Position numbers and translations under genes: made by a program
Notes under the pieces: model-generated
The model's database searches: none
What the model was told of the DNA's origin: nothing
The model's input: the letters and a program-made list of their open reading frames with translations, nothing else
Part shown: positions 39,218 through 49,308 of the stretch, one piece after another
Numbering within the stretch: position 1 is the first letter of the stretch
How the letters are laid out: every line of letters starts with the position of its first letter
Source of the DNA: Alcanivorax borkumensis SK2
GTDB lineage: Bacteria; Pseudomonadota; Gammaproteobacteria; Pseudomonadales; Alcanivoracaceae
Assembly: GCF_000009365.1 (NCBI RefSeq)
Contig: NC_008260.1
Location: forward strand, 655,501 to 719,500
DNA: 64,000 bases
Direction of reading: 5' to 3'

Positions 39218-39224
39218 TCGTCCG

Positions 39225-40103
39225 CTAGGGCGTGGATGTGAGCGCCTCAACTAGCCGGCGATGGCTGGGCAGGTCCATGCCCTGGTTTTTCGCTTGGCAG
39301 AGTAACCAGCCATTGATGGCCTCGATTTCCGTCGTGGCACCTCGTTGGTAATCTGCGCGCATGGAAGAGGTGTTGTCGGCTGTATCGCGGATCACCTCTA
39401 GCACGGCCGTGAATGAATCCCCAGGCCACTGCGAGTCTAGTATTGCCAGCAGGGCGTCGGCTTCGCTGCACAGGGTTCGGGCTTGGTCTAGCAGGGCGGG
39501 GTCGTTCATGAGTGCGCCGTTAGGTATATCGTAAAAGGCGGTGAGCGGATTGATCACCGCGTTAGCCACCAGTTTCCTCCATTGAACTAGGCGTATGTCC
39601 GCTTCCCAGTGCAGGTTGGGCCAGTGAATTTGAAGGCCTTCAAACCATTCAGGTGGTTGCGCAGTGCCGCCGATCCATGTGACATTTTCCGCCACGATGG
39701 TGTGCTGTGGCGATTGCCCTTTTACTGCACTGGTGGTAATTGCTTCCAGCATGACGGAGCCTGAAGGGAGCCGACCATCCAGCGCGCCTACCCCATTTTG
39801 GAAGCGCAGCACCTGTGTCTCGTTGTTGAGATGGCCTTTCACCCTCTGTAACGCCGAGTCCGTGTACGGTGTTTTACTGGCTACCAGCACATGTTTAATG
39901 GCGGGGGGCAGCTCGGCTGGGCTGACGCAGGGCAGGGTGAGCGACATGCGTTGATTAGCAAAGATAAGCTGCTTTTGCAGTGGTAATCGCGGGCTATTGG
40001 TGACCACGCTGACGGTATGCCCGGCACGGGTCAGATACCAAGCCGCTAGTGTGCCCATGTTGCCGGCACCGAGCAGATACCAGTGGGGAAGAGGTTCAGT
40101 CAT
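39225..40103 (-). CDS. panE: Ketopantoate reductase family protein (PanE/ApbA)
   Basis: A 292-residue NADP-binding protein starting at the ATG ending at 40103. The dinucleotide motif is LLGAGNMGTLAAW, and the catalytic lysine region is WRKLVANAVINPLTA, as in PanE. The C-terminal half contains SSMRADYQRGATTEIEAINGW, the usual substrate-binding helix. This fits 2-dehydropantoate 2-reductase of coenzyme A synthesis, although paralogues exist. No clear ribosome binding site precedes the start. Confidence 0.9.
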   Translation of the reverse strand: MTEPLPHWYLLGAGNMGTLAAWYLTRAGHTVSVVTNSPRLPLQKQLIFANQRMSLTLPCVSPAELPPAIKHVLVASKTPYTDSALQRVKGHLNNETQVLRFQNGVGALDGRLPSGSVMLEAITTSAVKGQSPQHTIVAENVTWIGGTAQPPEWFEGLQIHWPNLHWEADIRLVQWRKLVANAVINPLTAFYDIPNGALMNDPALLDQARTLCSEADALLAILDSQWPGDSFTAVLEVIRDTADNTSSMRADYQRGATTEIEAINGWLLCQAKNQGMDLPSHRRLVEALTSTP

Positions 40104-40149
40104 GGAGAAATAGTAAGCCCTGTAGTGAAGGAAAAGGAGATTTTTCTCT

Positions 40150-40320
40150 GTGTCTAGCAAACGTGTTGCCCCGTACTGTAAGGGTAAACCGCTGATGGTT
40201 TCTAATGCGAAGCAAGCCGTAAGCTATTTGCGCTGGCCGCGATATGCTTTTCCGCCAGCGCCGCTTCAGTTCCAGGCGGGCCTGGTCGAGCATTATCTTC
40301 GGGTTTTTGATGCCTGTTGA
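40150..40320 (+). CDS. Small hypothetical protein (56 residues)
   Basis: I do not recognise this gene. It starts with GTG, nine bases after a strong AAAAGGAGA site (40132-40140), and encodes a 56-residue basic, aromatic-rich peptide beginning with SSKRVAPYCKGKP and ending VFDAC. Codon choice looks like that of neighbouring genes. It is divergent from panE and convergent with ampG. A competing frame on the minus strand (40096-40329, 77 codons) overlaps the panE start by 8 bases; I prefer the plus-strand frame because of its ribosome binding site. Confidence 0.4.
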   Translation: MSSKRVAPYCKGKPLMVSNAKQAVSYLRWPRYAFPPAPLQFQAGLVEHYLRVFDAC

Positions 40321-40443
40321 GACGGCCATGGTGATGCTGGGGCTAATGGATGATCAGCGTAAAGTGATCTTTACTGCAGGCGACAGAGCAGCCCCATGGG
40401 CCGCAGGGTATCCTGGTGATTGCCGAGTCTTTTTATGGTGGGG
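40321..40443. other. Gap between the small ORF and ampG
   Basis: With the small ORF included, the whole panE-ampG gap (40104-40443) is 340 bases. The part after 40320 contains a further short open frame (40327-40446) without a ribosome binding site or recognisable product, and I see nothing else in it. Confidence 0.4.
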
Positions 40444-41988
40444 TTAGTCCTTAAAGGCGCTATGTCGCTGGATCAGATAGATCAGGCCTAGCACTGGCAC
40501 GCCCATCAGGCTGGCCAGTAGGAAAAAGCCCGGGTAGCCCAAATTGTCCACCATGCTGCCGGAATACCCGCCAATGGTTTTCGGTAACAAGGTCATCAAT
40601 GAGCTGAAGATAGCGTACTGCACGGCAGTGAAGGACACATTTGTGAGCTGGGACAGGAAGGCCACAAAGGCGGCACTGGCCAGGCCCGCGGTTAGGTTGT
40701 CGGCGGAGATCACCGCATAGAGAATGCGGATATCGTGGCCTGCATAAGCCAGCCACAGAAACAGCAGGTTGGTGGCTACGGTGAGAAAGGCGCCGAGGTA
40801 AAGTACCCGAATGACACCGTGACGCATGGCCAGCAGGCCGCCCAGAAAACCACCGGCGATAGTCATGAACAAACCAAACGTTTTTACCACCCCGGCAATT
40901 TCGGTTTTGGTGAAACCCATGTCTTCAAAGAAGACGTTGGAAATAACGCCAAGGACAATATCGGAAACGCGATAAAACCCTACGAAAACCAGCAGCAACA
41001 GCGCCAAGCGTTTGCCATAACGCTGGAAAAAATCCTTCACTGGGTCGAGGTAACTTTCTTGCACCAGTTGTTTGTCATATAGCGGGGTTAGGGAGAGTGT
41101 CTTGAGTAATGCGGCCACCAGAGTGATTGCCAGAGCCAACCTAAGGGTTTCCACCACCAGGCCGGATAAGGCGCCGTTGTTCATCGCGTCAGTCAGCGTT
41201 TGCCGCAGTGCGGAGGCCGCTCCAGCGGTGAGCACGTACACCGTCACGAAGGCGGCGATGCCCGCCACAAACAGGGTTAAGAACTTGAGGTATTGGCGGC
41301 TGCTGTAGTGTGCGTTTGAAGGTCTGGGATTGGCCGGCTCACGAATGATCAGGGTAGTGATGACACCGACCAGCATGGTTAGCGCCATGAGGGCATAGGT
41401 GTTTTGCCAGGCGGCATAGCGGTAAGACTCACTGGTGGAGCCGAGCCAGCTGGCCAACACCAGTGAGCCGGCTCCGGAGGTGAGCATGCCGATGCGGTAG
41501 CCGGCGATATAGGACGAAGACATCATCGCCTGCAATTCCGCTCCGGCAGATTCAATCCGGTAAGCATCGATCACCACATCCTGGGTAGCGGCGGTGAAGC
41601 CCAGCAGCACTACCGCAAAGGCCATCAAATTCAGGGCGCCAGGTTGGGTTGGGTCGACCAGGGAAATGCTGAAAATAGCAGCGGCAACGGCCAGTTGTGC
41701 CACCAGCAACCAGGCCCGCCGTCGGCCTAGCCAGCGCGTAAGGGCTGGCACAGGCAAGCGGTCAATCAGTGGTGCCCAGAGAAACTTAAATGAATACGCC
41801 AGCGCTGCCCAGCTGAAGTAGGTGACAGTGGAACGGTCGATGCCGGCTTCGCGTAGCCATAGTGATAGCGAGGAAAAAATCAGTAGCAGAGGAATACCCG
41901 CTGAAAAACCATAAAAGAACATGGTCGCCACACGGGGGTGCAGGAAGGCCTTTAGGGATTGCTGCCAGCTAGAAGATTGTGAGGGCAT
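40444..41988 (-). CDS. ampG: AmpG, anhydro-muropeptide permease
   Basis: A 514-residue major-facilitator protein with 12-14 hydrophobic segments. The N-terminal FFYGFSAGIPLLLIFSSLSLWLREAG region, LGFTAATQDVVIDAYR and the cytoplasmic RRRAW motif are typical of AmpG, which imports GlcNAc-anhydro-MurNAc peptides for recycling. With ampD and ampE about 13 kb away, the window holds the core of the recycling pathway but no ampC or ampR. Confidence 0.95.
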   Translation of the reverse strand: MPSQSSSWQQSLKAFLHPRVATMFFYGFSAGIPLLLIFSSLSLWLREAGIDRSTVTYFSWAALAYSFKFLWAPLIDRLPVPALTRWLGRRRAWLLVAQLAVAAAIFSISLVDPTQPGALNLMAFAVVLLGFTAATQDVVIDAYRIESAGAELQAMMSSSYIAGYRIGMLTSGAGSLVLASWLGSTSESYRYAAWQNTYALMALTMLVGVITTLIIREPANPRPSNAHYSSRQYLKFLTLFVAGIAAFVTVYVLTAGAASALRQTLTDAMNNGALSGLVVETLRLALAITLVAALLKTLSLTPLYDKQLVQESYLDPVKDFFQRYGKRLALLLLVFVGFYRVSDIVLGVISNVFFEDMGFTKTEIAGVVKTFGLFMTIAGGFLGGLLAMRHGVIRVLYLGAFLTVATNLLFLWLAYAGHDIRILYAVISADNLTAGLASAAFVAFLSQLTNVSFTAVQYAIFSSLMTLLPKTIGGYSGSMVDNLGYPGFFLLASLMGVPVLGLIYLIQRHSAFKD

Positions 41989-42062
41989 AGGGCTCTTAGC
42001 GGGTATTGCTGATGAGGAAAAGACTCATCATAGACGCTTTGTTCCTGCGGAGCGATTTAGGT

Positions 42063-42368
42063 TCATTGTGGGACAAGAAAATAAGGCTTGGGCACGCGAT
42101 CATTTATTACCGGAATATTTTCGTCACGTAACCGTTGTATTTGAATCTGCCCTGCGGGTGTGCCGACTAAGGCAATGTGTCTGTCGGAGCGCAACACCCG
42201 GTGCCAAGGCAGACGGGTATCCTCGGGTAACTGGCTCATCAACCGGCCGACAAAACGAGCATGGTGCGGAAAGCCTGCCTGGCGAGCCACGGCGCCATAA
42301 CTGCTGACTTTGCCCGGTGGGATGGCCGCAATAATTTGGTAAACAGCCTCTCGGAATTCTGGATTCAT
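42063..42368 (-). CDS. Alkyltransferase-like protein (Atl, non-catalytic MGMT homologue)
   Basis: A 101-residue protein related to the C-terminal domain of O6-alkylguanine-DNA alkyltransferases. The helix-turn-helix region (PPGKVSSYGAVARQAG) and arginine finger (ARFVGRLM) are present. The active-site motif PCHR is replaced by PWHR with Trp55, which defines the Atl group. Such proteins bind O6-alkylguanine and hand lesions to nucleotide excision repair instead of removing the alkyl group. The gene stands alone between ampG and fabG-like genes. Confidence 0.92.
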   Translation of the reverse strand: MNPEFREAVYQIIAAIPPGKVSSYGAVARQAGFPHHARFVGRLMSQLPEDTRLPWHRVLRSDRHIALVGTPAGQIQIQRLRDENIPVINDRVPKPYFLVPQ

Positions 42369-42380
42369 GGGGCTATAGCC

Positions 42381-42404
42381 TCAAGCGACAAGCTTCAAGC
42401 TACA
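42381..42404. repeat. CAAGCTTCAAGCTACAAG-type intergenic repeat
   Basis: The phrase CAAGCGACAAGCTTCAAGCT and flanking bases consist of short CAAGC/GCTTG units. Related but diverged runs occur at about 12841-12870 and 49235-49276 in this window, all between genes. They look like a dispersed low-complexity repeat family. Confidence 0.35.
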
Positions 42405-42415
42405 AGGGAAAACGG

Positions 42416-42457
42416 AAAAAATAAAAGGGCGGCCGCGAAGGCTTGCCCTTTTATTTA
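42416..42457 (-). terminator. Terminator of the FabG-like gene
   Basis: AAATAAAAGGGC (42419-42430) pairs with GCCCTTTTATTT (42445-42456). On the minus strand the stem is followed by TTTTATTTTTTCC, a good T-run, just downstream of the stop at 42484. Confidence 0.85.
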
Positions 42458-42483
42458 GCCAGAACAGCATGCTGGCTTGCCGC

Positions 42484-43245
42484 TCAGCGCAGACCGCCAT
42501 CCATGTCGATGCAGCGACCGGTGAAATAGTCGGTCTCGAAAATGAAGGCCACACTGCGAGCAATGTGCTCCGCTTCACCCAAGCGCTTGAGCGGTACCGC
42601 CTGCACCAACCGATCGCGGGCTTCCGGTTTCATGGCTGCTAGCATGTCGGTATTGATGGTGCCCGGTGCTACCGCCCCGGTGCGGATGTTGTAGCGGGCC
42701 AGTTCTCTCGCCCACACCTCGGCCATGGCCGCTACCCCTGACTTGGCAGCAGAGTAGTTGCTTTGGCCAAAGCTGCCATGACGGGCCAGGGATGAAATGT
42801 TCACGATCACGCCTTCCTCGACGCCGGTTTCCACCATTTTGGCGGCGGCTTCCCGGCCACACAGGAACACCCCTGTCAGGTTCACGTCGATCACGGCTTG
42901 CCATTGTTGCAAGCTCATTTTACTGATCAATTCACCTTCTTTGGCTTTAATGAGTAGCCCATCGCGGGTTATGCCCGCGTTGTTGACCAGACCGTGCAGG
43001 GTGCCGAAATCGGCCACCACATTGTTGAACAGCGCTTCCACTTCTTCTTCTTTGGCCACATTGGCCAGGTAGGCGCGTGCTTCGCCACCGGCCGCTTCGC
43101 AGGCGGCTACGGTGGCATCCAAGTCTTCCTGGTTAAGATCCACACAGGCTAGCCGGGCGCCTTTACCAGCAAAAAAGGTGGCGATGCCACGGCCCAAGCC
43201 ACGGCCGGCGCCGGTTACAACAATCACTTTCTGGTTCAATTCCAT
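42484..43245 (-). CDS. FabG-like short-chain dehydrogenase/reductase
   Basis: A 253-residue SDR. The cofactor motif is TGAGRGLGRG, NNAG is present, and the catalytic Ser-Tyr-Lys triad is in NISS and YSAAKSG. An Arg pattern for NADP(H) is not clear. It resembles 3-oxoacyl-ACP reductase but carries no other fatty-acid gene beside it, so an acetoacetyl-CoA reductase or another SDR activity is possible. A single-gene transcript is likely, ending at the hairpin downstream. Confidence 0.88.
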   Translation of the reverse strand: MELNQKVIVVTGAGRGLGRGIATFFAGKGARLACVDLNQEDLDATVAACEAAGGEARAYLANVAKEEEVEALFNNVVADFGTLHGLVNNAGITRDGLLIKAKEGELISKMSLQQWQAVIDVNLTGVFLCGREAAAKMVETGVEEGVIVNISSLARHGSFGQSNYSAAKSGVAAMAEVWARELARYNIRTGAVAPGTINTDMLAAMKPEARDRLVQAVPLKRLGEAEHIARSVAFIFETDYFTGRCIDMDGGLR

Positions 43246-43637
43246 GGTGATTCCTTACAGTGTCGGTTCATGGTGCAACGGATTATGGTGAGGCGCAGGA
43301 GGCAGGCCAATGACCGGATTGCTCAGGCCTGCAGCAAAACGGGAAACGGATGAGCGGGCGTTGAATGCACCAGGAAGCAGAAGCCCGATTGTGTATTTAT
43401 TGGCACGGCAGTGCGGTGGCGCCGTTGGTATGGAGGGCGGACAGCACAGTGGCTGGCAGAGCGCGGCATGATTGACGGTATCCGCCCGGTGCCGTGCGCA
43501 AGCGCAGTGTAGCCGTGGCGCGGGGATCTGTTCCGGGAGATTTTTTCCTCTCCAGCTCTTGAATCCCGCCGTGGCGACCCCATTCCACGGCCAACAGGCA
43601 GGCAAAGGGAATCATTGGTCAGTGCCGGTATTTCTTG
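43246..43637. other. Gap upstream of the groES promoter
   Basis: About 390 bases between the FabG-like gene and the groESL promoter. Short open frames occur on both strands but lack start signals and family resemblance. I see no RNA gene or repeat. Confidence 0.5.
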
Positions 43638-43665
43638 TTGACTGTTCTGGTGTCCTTACTATGAT
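43638..43665 (+). promoter_or_regulatory. Sigma-70 type promoter of groESL
   Basis: TTGACT (43638-43643) and TATGAT (43660-43665) are separated by 16 bases. The -10 box touches the CIRCE operator, so a bound repressor would block polymerase. Confidence 0.7.
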
Positions 43666-43691
43666 TAGCACTCCACTCATGAGAGTGCTAA
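43665..43691 (+). promoter_or_regulatory. CIRCE operator (HrcA binding site) of groESL
   Basis: TTAGCACTC (43665-43673), nine spacer bases, GAGTGCTAA (43683-43691): a perfect match to the CIRCE consensus. It lies 69 bases before the groES ATG. HrcA represses chaperonin genes through this site; hrcA itself is not in the window. Confidence 0.96.
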
Positions 43692-43760
43692 TTCTGACTA
43701 TTGAGTCCGGCCATTGTGCCGACTCGGGTGTCGAAGAACTAACTGGGAGTTTAAGGAAAA

Positions 43761-44051
43761 ATGAGCATCCGTCCTTTGCATGATCGCGTGCTGGTTCGCC
43801 GTGAAGAGGAAGAAACCAAATCTGCTGGCGGTATTGTGCTGCCTGGTTCCGCTGCCGAGAAGCCGTCCCGTGGTGAAGTTATCGCCGTTGGCAATGGCAA
43901 AATCACCGAAAATGGCGATGTGCGTCCGCTGGACGTAAAAGCCGGTGATACGGTGATCTTCGGCCAATACTCCGGCAGCACCGTGAAGGTGGAAGGCGAA
44001 GAGCTGCTGATCATGAGCGAAGCTGAAATTCTGGCCGTCGTCGAAGACTAA
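43761..44051 (+). CDS. groES: GroES, co-chaperonin
   Basis: A 96-residue 10-kDa chaperonin starting behind TTAAGGAAAA. The start [14 protein letters not shown], the mobile loop ([21 protein letters not shown]) and the end [15 protein letters not shown] are standard. It forms the lid of the GroEL cavity. It is the first gene of the CIRCE-controlled operon, with groEL following after 139 bases. Confidence 0.99.
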   Translation: MSIRPLHDRVLVRREEEETKSAGGIVLPGSAAEKPSRGEVIAVGNGKITENGDVRPLDVKAGDTVIFGQYSGSTVKVEGEELLIMSEAEILAVVED

Positions 44052-44106
44052 GTTGCGAAGGCCAAGGGTTGCAAGGCTCAGCGCTTAAGGCGAATAGCCA
44101 GGGTAA

Positions 44107-45837
<1,731 letters not shown>

Positions 45838-46931
45838 TGCGACGTGAAGTCGCGAGGTCGCTAGCCTTTGCGGGCTACTTCGGGGGCTCCGCTCCCAATT
45901 AACCGCAGAAAATAGCGTATTCCTTACCCGGTGATCGGGTCTTCGATCCGGCGCCGGGTATCTCCCTTAGGGGAGTAATACCCAGCTGGACCTTGTCTGG
46001 CTAAACGGCTTCCCATGCTAATGGGATGAACGTTTATTCGGTGAAGACCGATGAATGTGCATCCGAGAAGTGGTGGGGGTATGCGTTTGCATGCCTCCAT
46101 TGCTTTTCCCGTGCATTTAATCCTCTTGGGCTTCCTGCCCTCAAACGTTTCTTGGCCTCGGCCATAAAACGCGGATTCCTGTGTCTGGAAGAACATGCTG
46201 GCACCTCTCGGTGTAAGCCGTTTCTGTCATTGTTTCGTTCACGCAGCGACTAGGTGTGAAAGCGAAACCTGTTGTTCGACCAACAGTAGCCTATGGGCAG
46301 TGCGTTGCTGGTAACGGCAAGGTGCGAAGCGCCCTGACAATGTAGTCCCACTCTGTGGTCTGGTTTGCCCGTGAGGGTTGCCGGGGATTCTGCCAGCAAC
46401 AGGCGGATGAGACGCTAGGCTGGACGGTAGGGTCAACGTAAGTGAACTGCTGATAAACACCGTCAACCGCATGGAGCCAAAGTTGCTGACAGGCTTCGAC
46501 CAAAATGGTGTGTGGCTGGCTATCCCTCTTACATCTGGGGATACGTCGACACTGAGCCACCGGTGGATAGGCAGGACCTAACCCGTTCGTGTGACAGACT
46601 CGGAACACGGTAAGCCCGTATCTTCGCCTGGATCCATCAGGCAGGTGGACCGCAAGGGAAGCTGATGGAGGTGCGGGTAAAGGAGGATGGAGAAAGCGAA
46701 TGCTTGCCTGTAATGGGTGGGATAGGGGTTCGAGATTTGCCCCGACGCGAAAGCGTGCAGACTTCCATCTGGTCTTTGATCGCGTGAAGGCAGGTAAAAC
46801 CGCCAGAAAGAATGCCGACGTAACAAGTCTCTTGTTGCCCGGTTAAACAATGTGCCCTGAGGGTGTGGACTGCGCCCTCAGGGGAAATGCGTCTGCGCCT
46901 TCTCGGGTTCCAATCTGAGGAGGATAGCAAG
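45838..46931 (+). ncRNA. 5' ribozyme region of the group II intron (domains I-III and a 417-base 5' segment)
   Basis: About 1.1 kb of structured RNA before the maturase start, longer than the roughly 0.6-0.7 kb usual for domains I-III. Bases 46254-46931 alone have the normal length and place EBS1 about 276 bases from a GTGTG start. Bases 45837-46253 are extra: they hold strong hairpins (for example GGTATCTCCC/GGGAGTAATACC near 45956-45983) and an open frame of 75 codons (46026-46253) that I do not recognise and do not regard as an established gene. Confidence 0.6.
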
Positions 46932-48590
46932 ATGAACGCATCGCTATTGATGCCTGCATTCTCCCACCCTGCCACCAGTTGGCACATGATTGATTGGGAA
47001 ACCAGTCATCGTCGGGTGAGGAGGTTACAGGCTCGTATCGCGAAAGCAGCACGGGAACAGCAGTGGAGGAGGGTGAAAGCCCTGCAACGCTTGCTAGTCC
47101 GCTCGTTCGCCGCCAAAGCCTTGGCGGTAAAACGGGTCACTGAAAACCGGGGTCGCAAGACTCCGGGTGTCGATGGCGAATGCTGGGACAATCCAGCATC
47201 AAAATGGGAAGCGATCCACCGTCTGAAACGGCACGGCTACAAGCCGCGTCCGCTCCGGCGGGTTTGGATTCCGAAGGCCAACGGCAAACGCCGTCCCTTG
47301 GGAATACCGACGATGCACGACCGGGCCATGCAGGCGTTATACCTGCTGGCTCTGGAACCGGTGTCCGAGACCACGGCGGATCGTAACTCATATGGCTTCC
47401 GGCCCATGCGCGCTACGGCGGACGCAATCGAGCAATGTTTTGTTGTGCTTGGTCGCAAAAGCTCGGCGCAGTGGGTGCTGGAGGCTGATATACAGGGTTG
47501 TTTCGACAACATAAGCCATGACTGGCTGCTGTCCCATGTCCCTATGGACAAGGCAGTGCTCGGGAAATGGCTGAAAGCCGGGTTCATGGAATCCGGTAGG
47601 ACACACCCGACCCACGCGGGAACGCCTCAGGGCGGTATTATCTCGCCGGTTTTGGCCAACATGGCTCTGGATGGTTTGGAAGAAGTGCTAGAAGCTGCTT
47701 TCGGGCAGCGTAACACCAAAGCCAGCTACCGGACCAAGGTCAACTACGTGCGCTACGCCGACGACTTCGTTGTCTCCGGTATCTCGAGAGAGCTGCTGGA
47801 GAGGGAGGTCAGGCCCATCGTCGAAGCCTTTATGGCGGAGCGGGGGCTTGCATTGTCCGCGGAGAAGACGGTGGTGACGCATGTGGAGGAAGGGTTCGAC
47901 TTTCTGGGTCAGAACATTCGCAAGTATGGAGGGAAGTGCTTGATTAAGCCTGCCCAACAGAACGTGAAGCGGTTTCTGGCCGAGGTGAAGTCGGTGTTGG
48001 ACACGCACAAGACCATGCCTGCGTGGTGGATCGTCAAGACTCTGAATCCCAAGATTCGAGGCTGGGCGAACTACCATCGGCACGTGGTTTCGAAAGCGAC
48101 GTTCAACTATGTGGACTATCGGATCTGGAAGATGCTGTGGCAATGGTGCCGCCGACGTCATCTCAATCGACGGAAGCGGTGGGTGAAGAACAAGTATTTT
48201 CGCCCCCTCGGCCAGCGCAGCTGGACATTCCAGGGCATGGACCCAACAGGCAAGCGGTATGCGTTGTGCTACGCCAGTGATGTGCCCATCAAAAGGCATA
48301 TCAAGATCAAGGCCGAAGCGACACGGTATGACCCCACCTTTGCTGGTTATTTCGAGGAACGCCTGGCGTATCTCTGGAAGAACAGCGAGAAAGGGAAGTC
48401 CAAGTTGCTACAGCTTTGGCTCCGGCAGGAGAAGCGCTGTCCTTGTTGTCGCGAACTGATCACACGGGAAACCGGGTGGAACATCCACCACGTGATCGAA
48501 CAGCATAAGGGCGGTACCGATAAGCTGGATAATCTGGTGTTGCTGCATCCGAACTGCCATCGGCAACTGCACTCGAAATCAATATGTTGA
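46932..48590 (+). CDS. Group II intron reverse transcriptase/maturase with HNH endonuclease domain
   Basis: A 552-residue intron-encoded protein starting behind GAGGAGGATAG. The reverse transcriptase domain has the RT-0/RT-1 region (KRVTENRGRKTPGVDG), RNSYGFRP, DIQGCFDNI, GTPQGGIISP and the catalytic YADD at residues 275-278. The maturase (X) domain includes IRGWANYHRHV. A C-terminal HNH nuclease (residues about 503-552) has CPCC, the double His in NIHHV, and HPNCH. All key residues are intact, so the protein may support splicing and retrohoming. It is in the same strand as groEL and should be transcribed with it. Confidence 0.97.
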   Translation: MNASLLMPAFSHPATSWHMIDWETSHRRVRRLQARIAKAAREQQWRRVKALQRLLVRSFAAKALAVKRVTENRGRKTPGVDGECWDNPASKWEAIHRLKRHGYKPRPLRRVWIPKANGKRRPLGIPTMHDRAMQALYLLALEPVSETTADRNSYGFRPMRATADAIEQCFVVLGRKSSAQWVLEADIQGCFDNISHDWLLSHVPMDKAVLGKWLKAGFMESGRTHPTHAGTPQGGIISPVLANMALDGLEEVLEAAFGQRNTKASYRTKVNYVRYADDFVVSGISRELLEREVRPIVEAFMAERGLALSAEKTVVTHVEEGFDFLGQNIRKYGGKCLIKPAQQNVKRFLAEVKSVLDTHKTMPAWWIVKTLNPKIRGWANYHRHVVSKATFNYVDYRIWKMLWQWCRRRHLNRRKRWVKNKYFRPLGQRSWTFQGMDPTGKRYALCYASDVPIKRHIKIKAEATRYDPTFAGYFEERLAYLWKNSEKGKSKLLQLWLRQEKRCPCCRELITRETGWNIHHVIEQHKGGTDKLDNLVLLHPNCHRQLHSKSIC

Positions 48591-48976
48591 TGATAGATGG
48601 GTGTTGAAATACAATATGTGGTGTCCTTGATCCCCAAGGGCGTTCGAATGGAGGGTCATACTTTGACCAAACTTTTGAATGTCCCCAAACTTCGCCTGGA
48701 GATAGCGCTTTAGGTGTCGGTCAGAAGGGGACCAAAGATGGAGAGCTAGTAGGAAGTACGTAGCTGGGGGCTGTGCCCCCTTCTGCGGACTGGCCCCAAC
48801 GCTATTTGGGGGTTTGACTGTGATGGGTGCTGAGTAGACCGACGTAAGCTTACGACCTTGAAGTCGAGTACTGGGTACTAGACCAATCGAGACGTAAGCG
48901 AAAGAATAATCTCGGTACCCGCTCTCGCTAATACTGTGATGCTGGCTCATCCTTCGGGATGGGTTAACAAAGGCTT
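48591..48976 (+). other. 3' part of intron domain IV
   Basis: Non-coding sequence of about 386 bases between the maturase stop and domain V. It includes several hairpins, such as GGGGGCTGTGCCCCC near 48765-48781. No further gene is seen. Confidence 0.55.
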
Positions 48977-49010
48977 GAGCCGTATGCGGGTAAACTCGCA
49001 TGTACGGTTC
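48977..49010 (+). ncRNA. Group II intron domain V (catalytic hairpin)
   Basis: A 34-base hairpin beginning GAGCCGTATGCG and ending ACGGTTC, with the AGC catalytic triad at 48978-48980, a GTAAAC-type loop and a two-base bulge. Domain VI follows and ends at the AC dinucleotide 49050-49051. Confidence 0.93.
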
Positions 49011-49081
49011 TTAGGGGAGGGGGGGCCAGTAATGGTCGCTCCTTACCCGACAATCATCAGCGCTTAACACGCTCCAAAGAG

Positions 49082-49112
49082 AACCCCGCCTTGTGCGGGG
49101 TTTTCTTTTTTT
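49082..49112 (+). terminator. groESL operon terminator, beyond the intron
   Basis: AACCCCGC (49082-49089) and GCGGGGTT (49095-49102) form a stem with a CTTGT loop followed by TTCTTTTTTT. The intron therefore lies within the groESL transcription unit. Confidence 0.9.
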
Positions 49113-49308
49113 AGGACATAGACAATTTTCAGGCTATAAGCTGCCGCCGGGTTCGATGTCGCGGTCATGCCGCTAACGGATGCGTTGTGCCGCTTATTTA
49201 GGTCCCGGGTTTCGCCCTGTCAGAATTTGTACACGTCCATCCTGCGGCTTGTATCTCATGCCTTGTGGCTTGTGGCTTAATACCCGTTCATCCTCGAGAG
49301 GCAATAGC

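Noticed and set aside
39017-39225. Possible cobalamin riboswitch before the TonB receptor
   Set aside because: No B12-box-like sequence was found on the minus strand; the inverted-repeat element explains most of the structure.
40096-40329. 77-codon minus-strand frame overlapping the panE start
   Set aside because: Weaker start signal than the opposing plus-strand frame; second half has unusual codons. Not called as a gene.
46026-46253. 75-codon open frame in the 5' part of the intron
   Set aside because: No good ribosome binding site and no recognised family; it lies in structured intron RNA. Mentioned only within the finding on the 5' segment.
46254-46260. GTGTG as the true 5' splice site of the intron
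   Set aside because: The bases before it (GACTAG) do not pair with the candidate EBS1, whereas GATGTA before 45837 pairs fully; kept only as an alternative ribozyme start.
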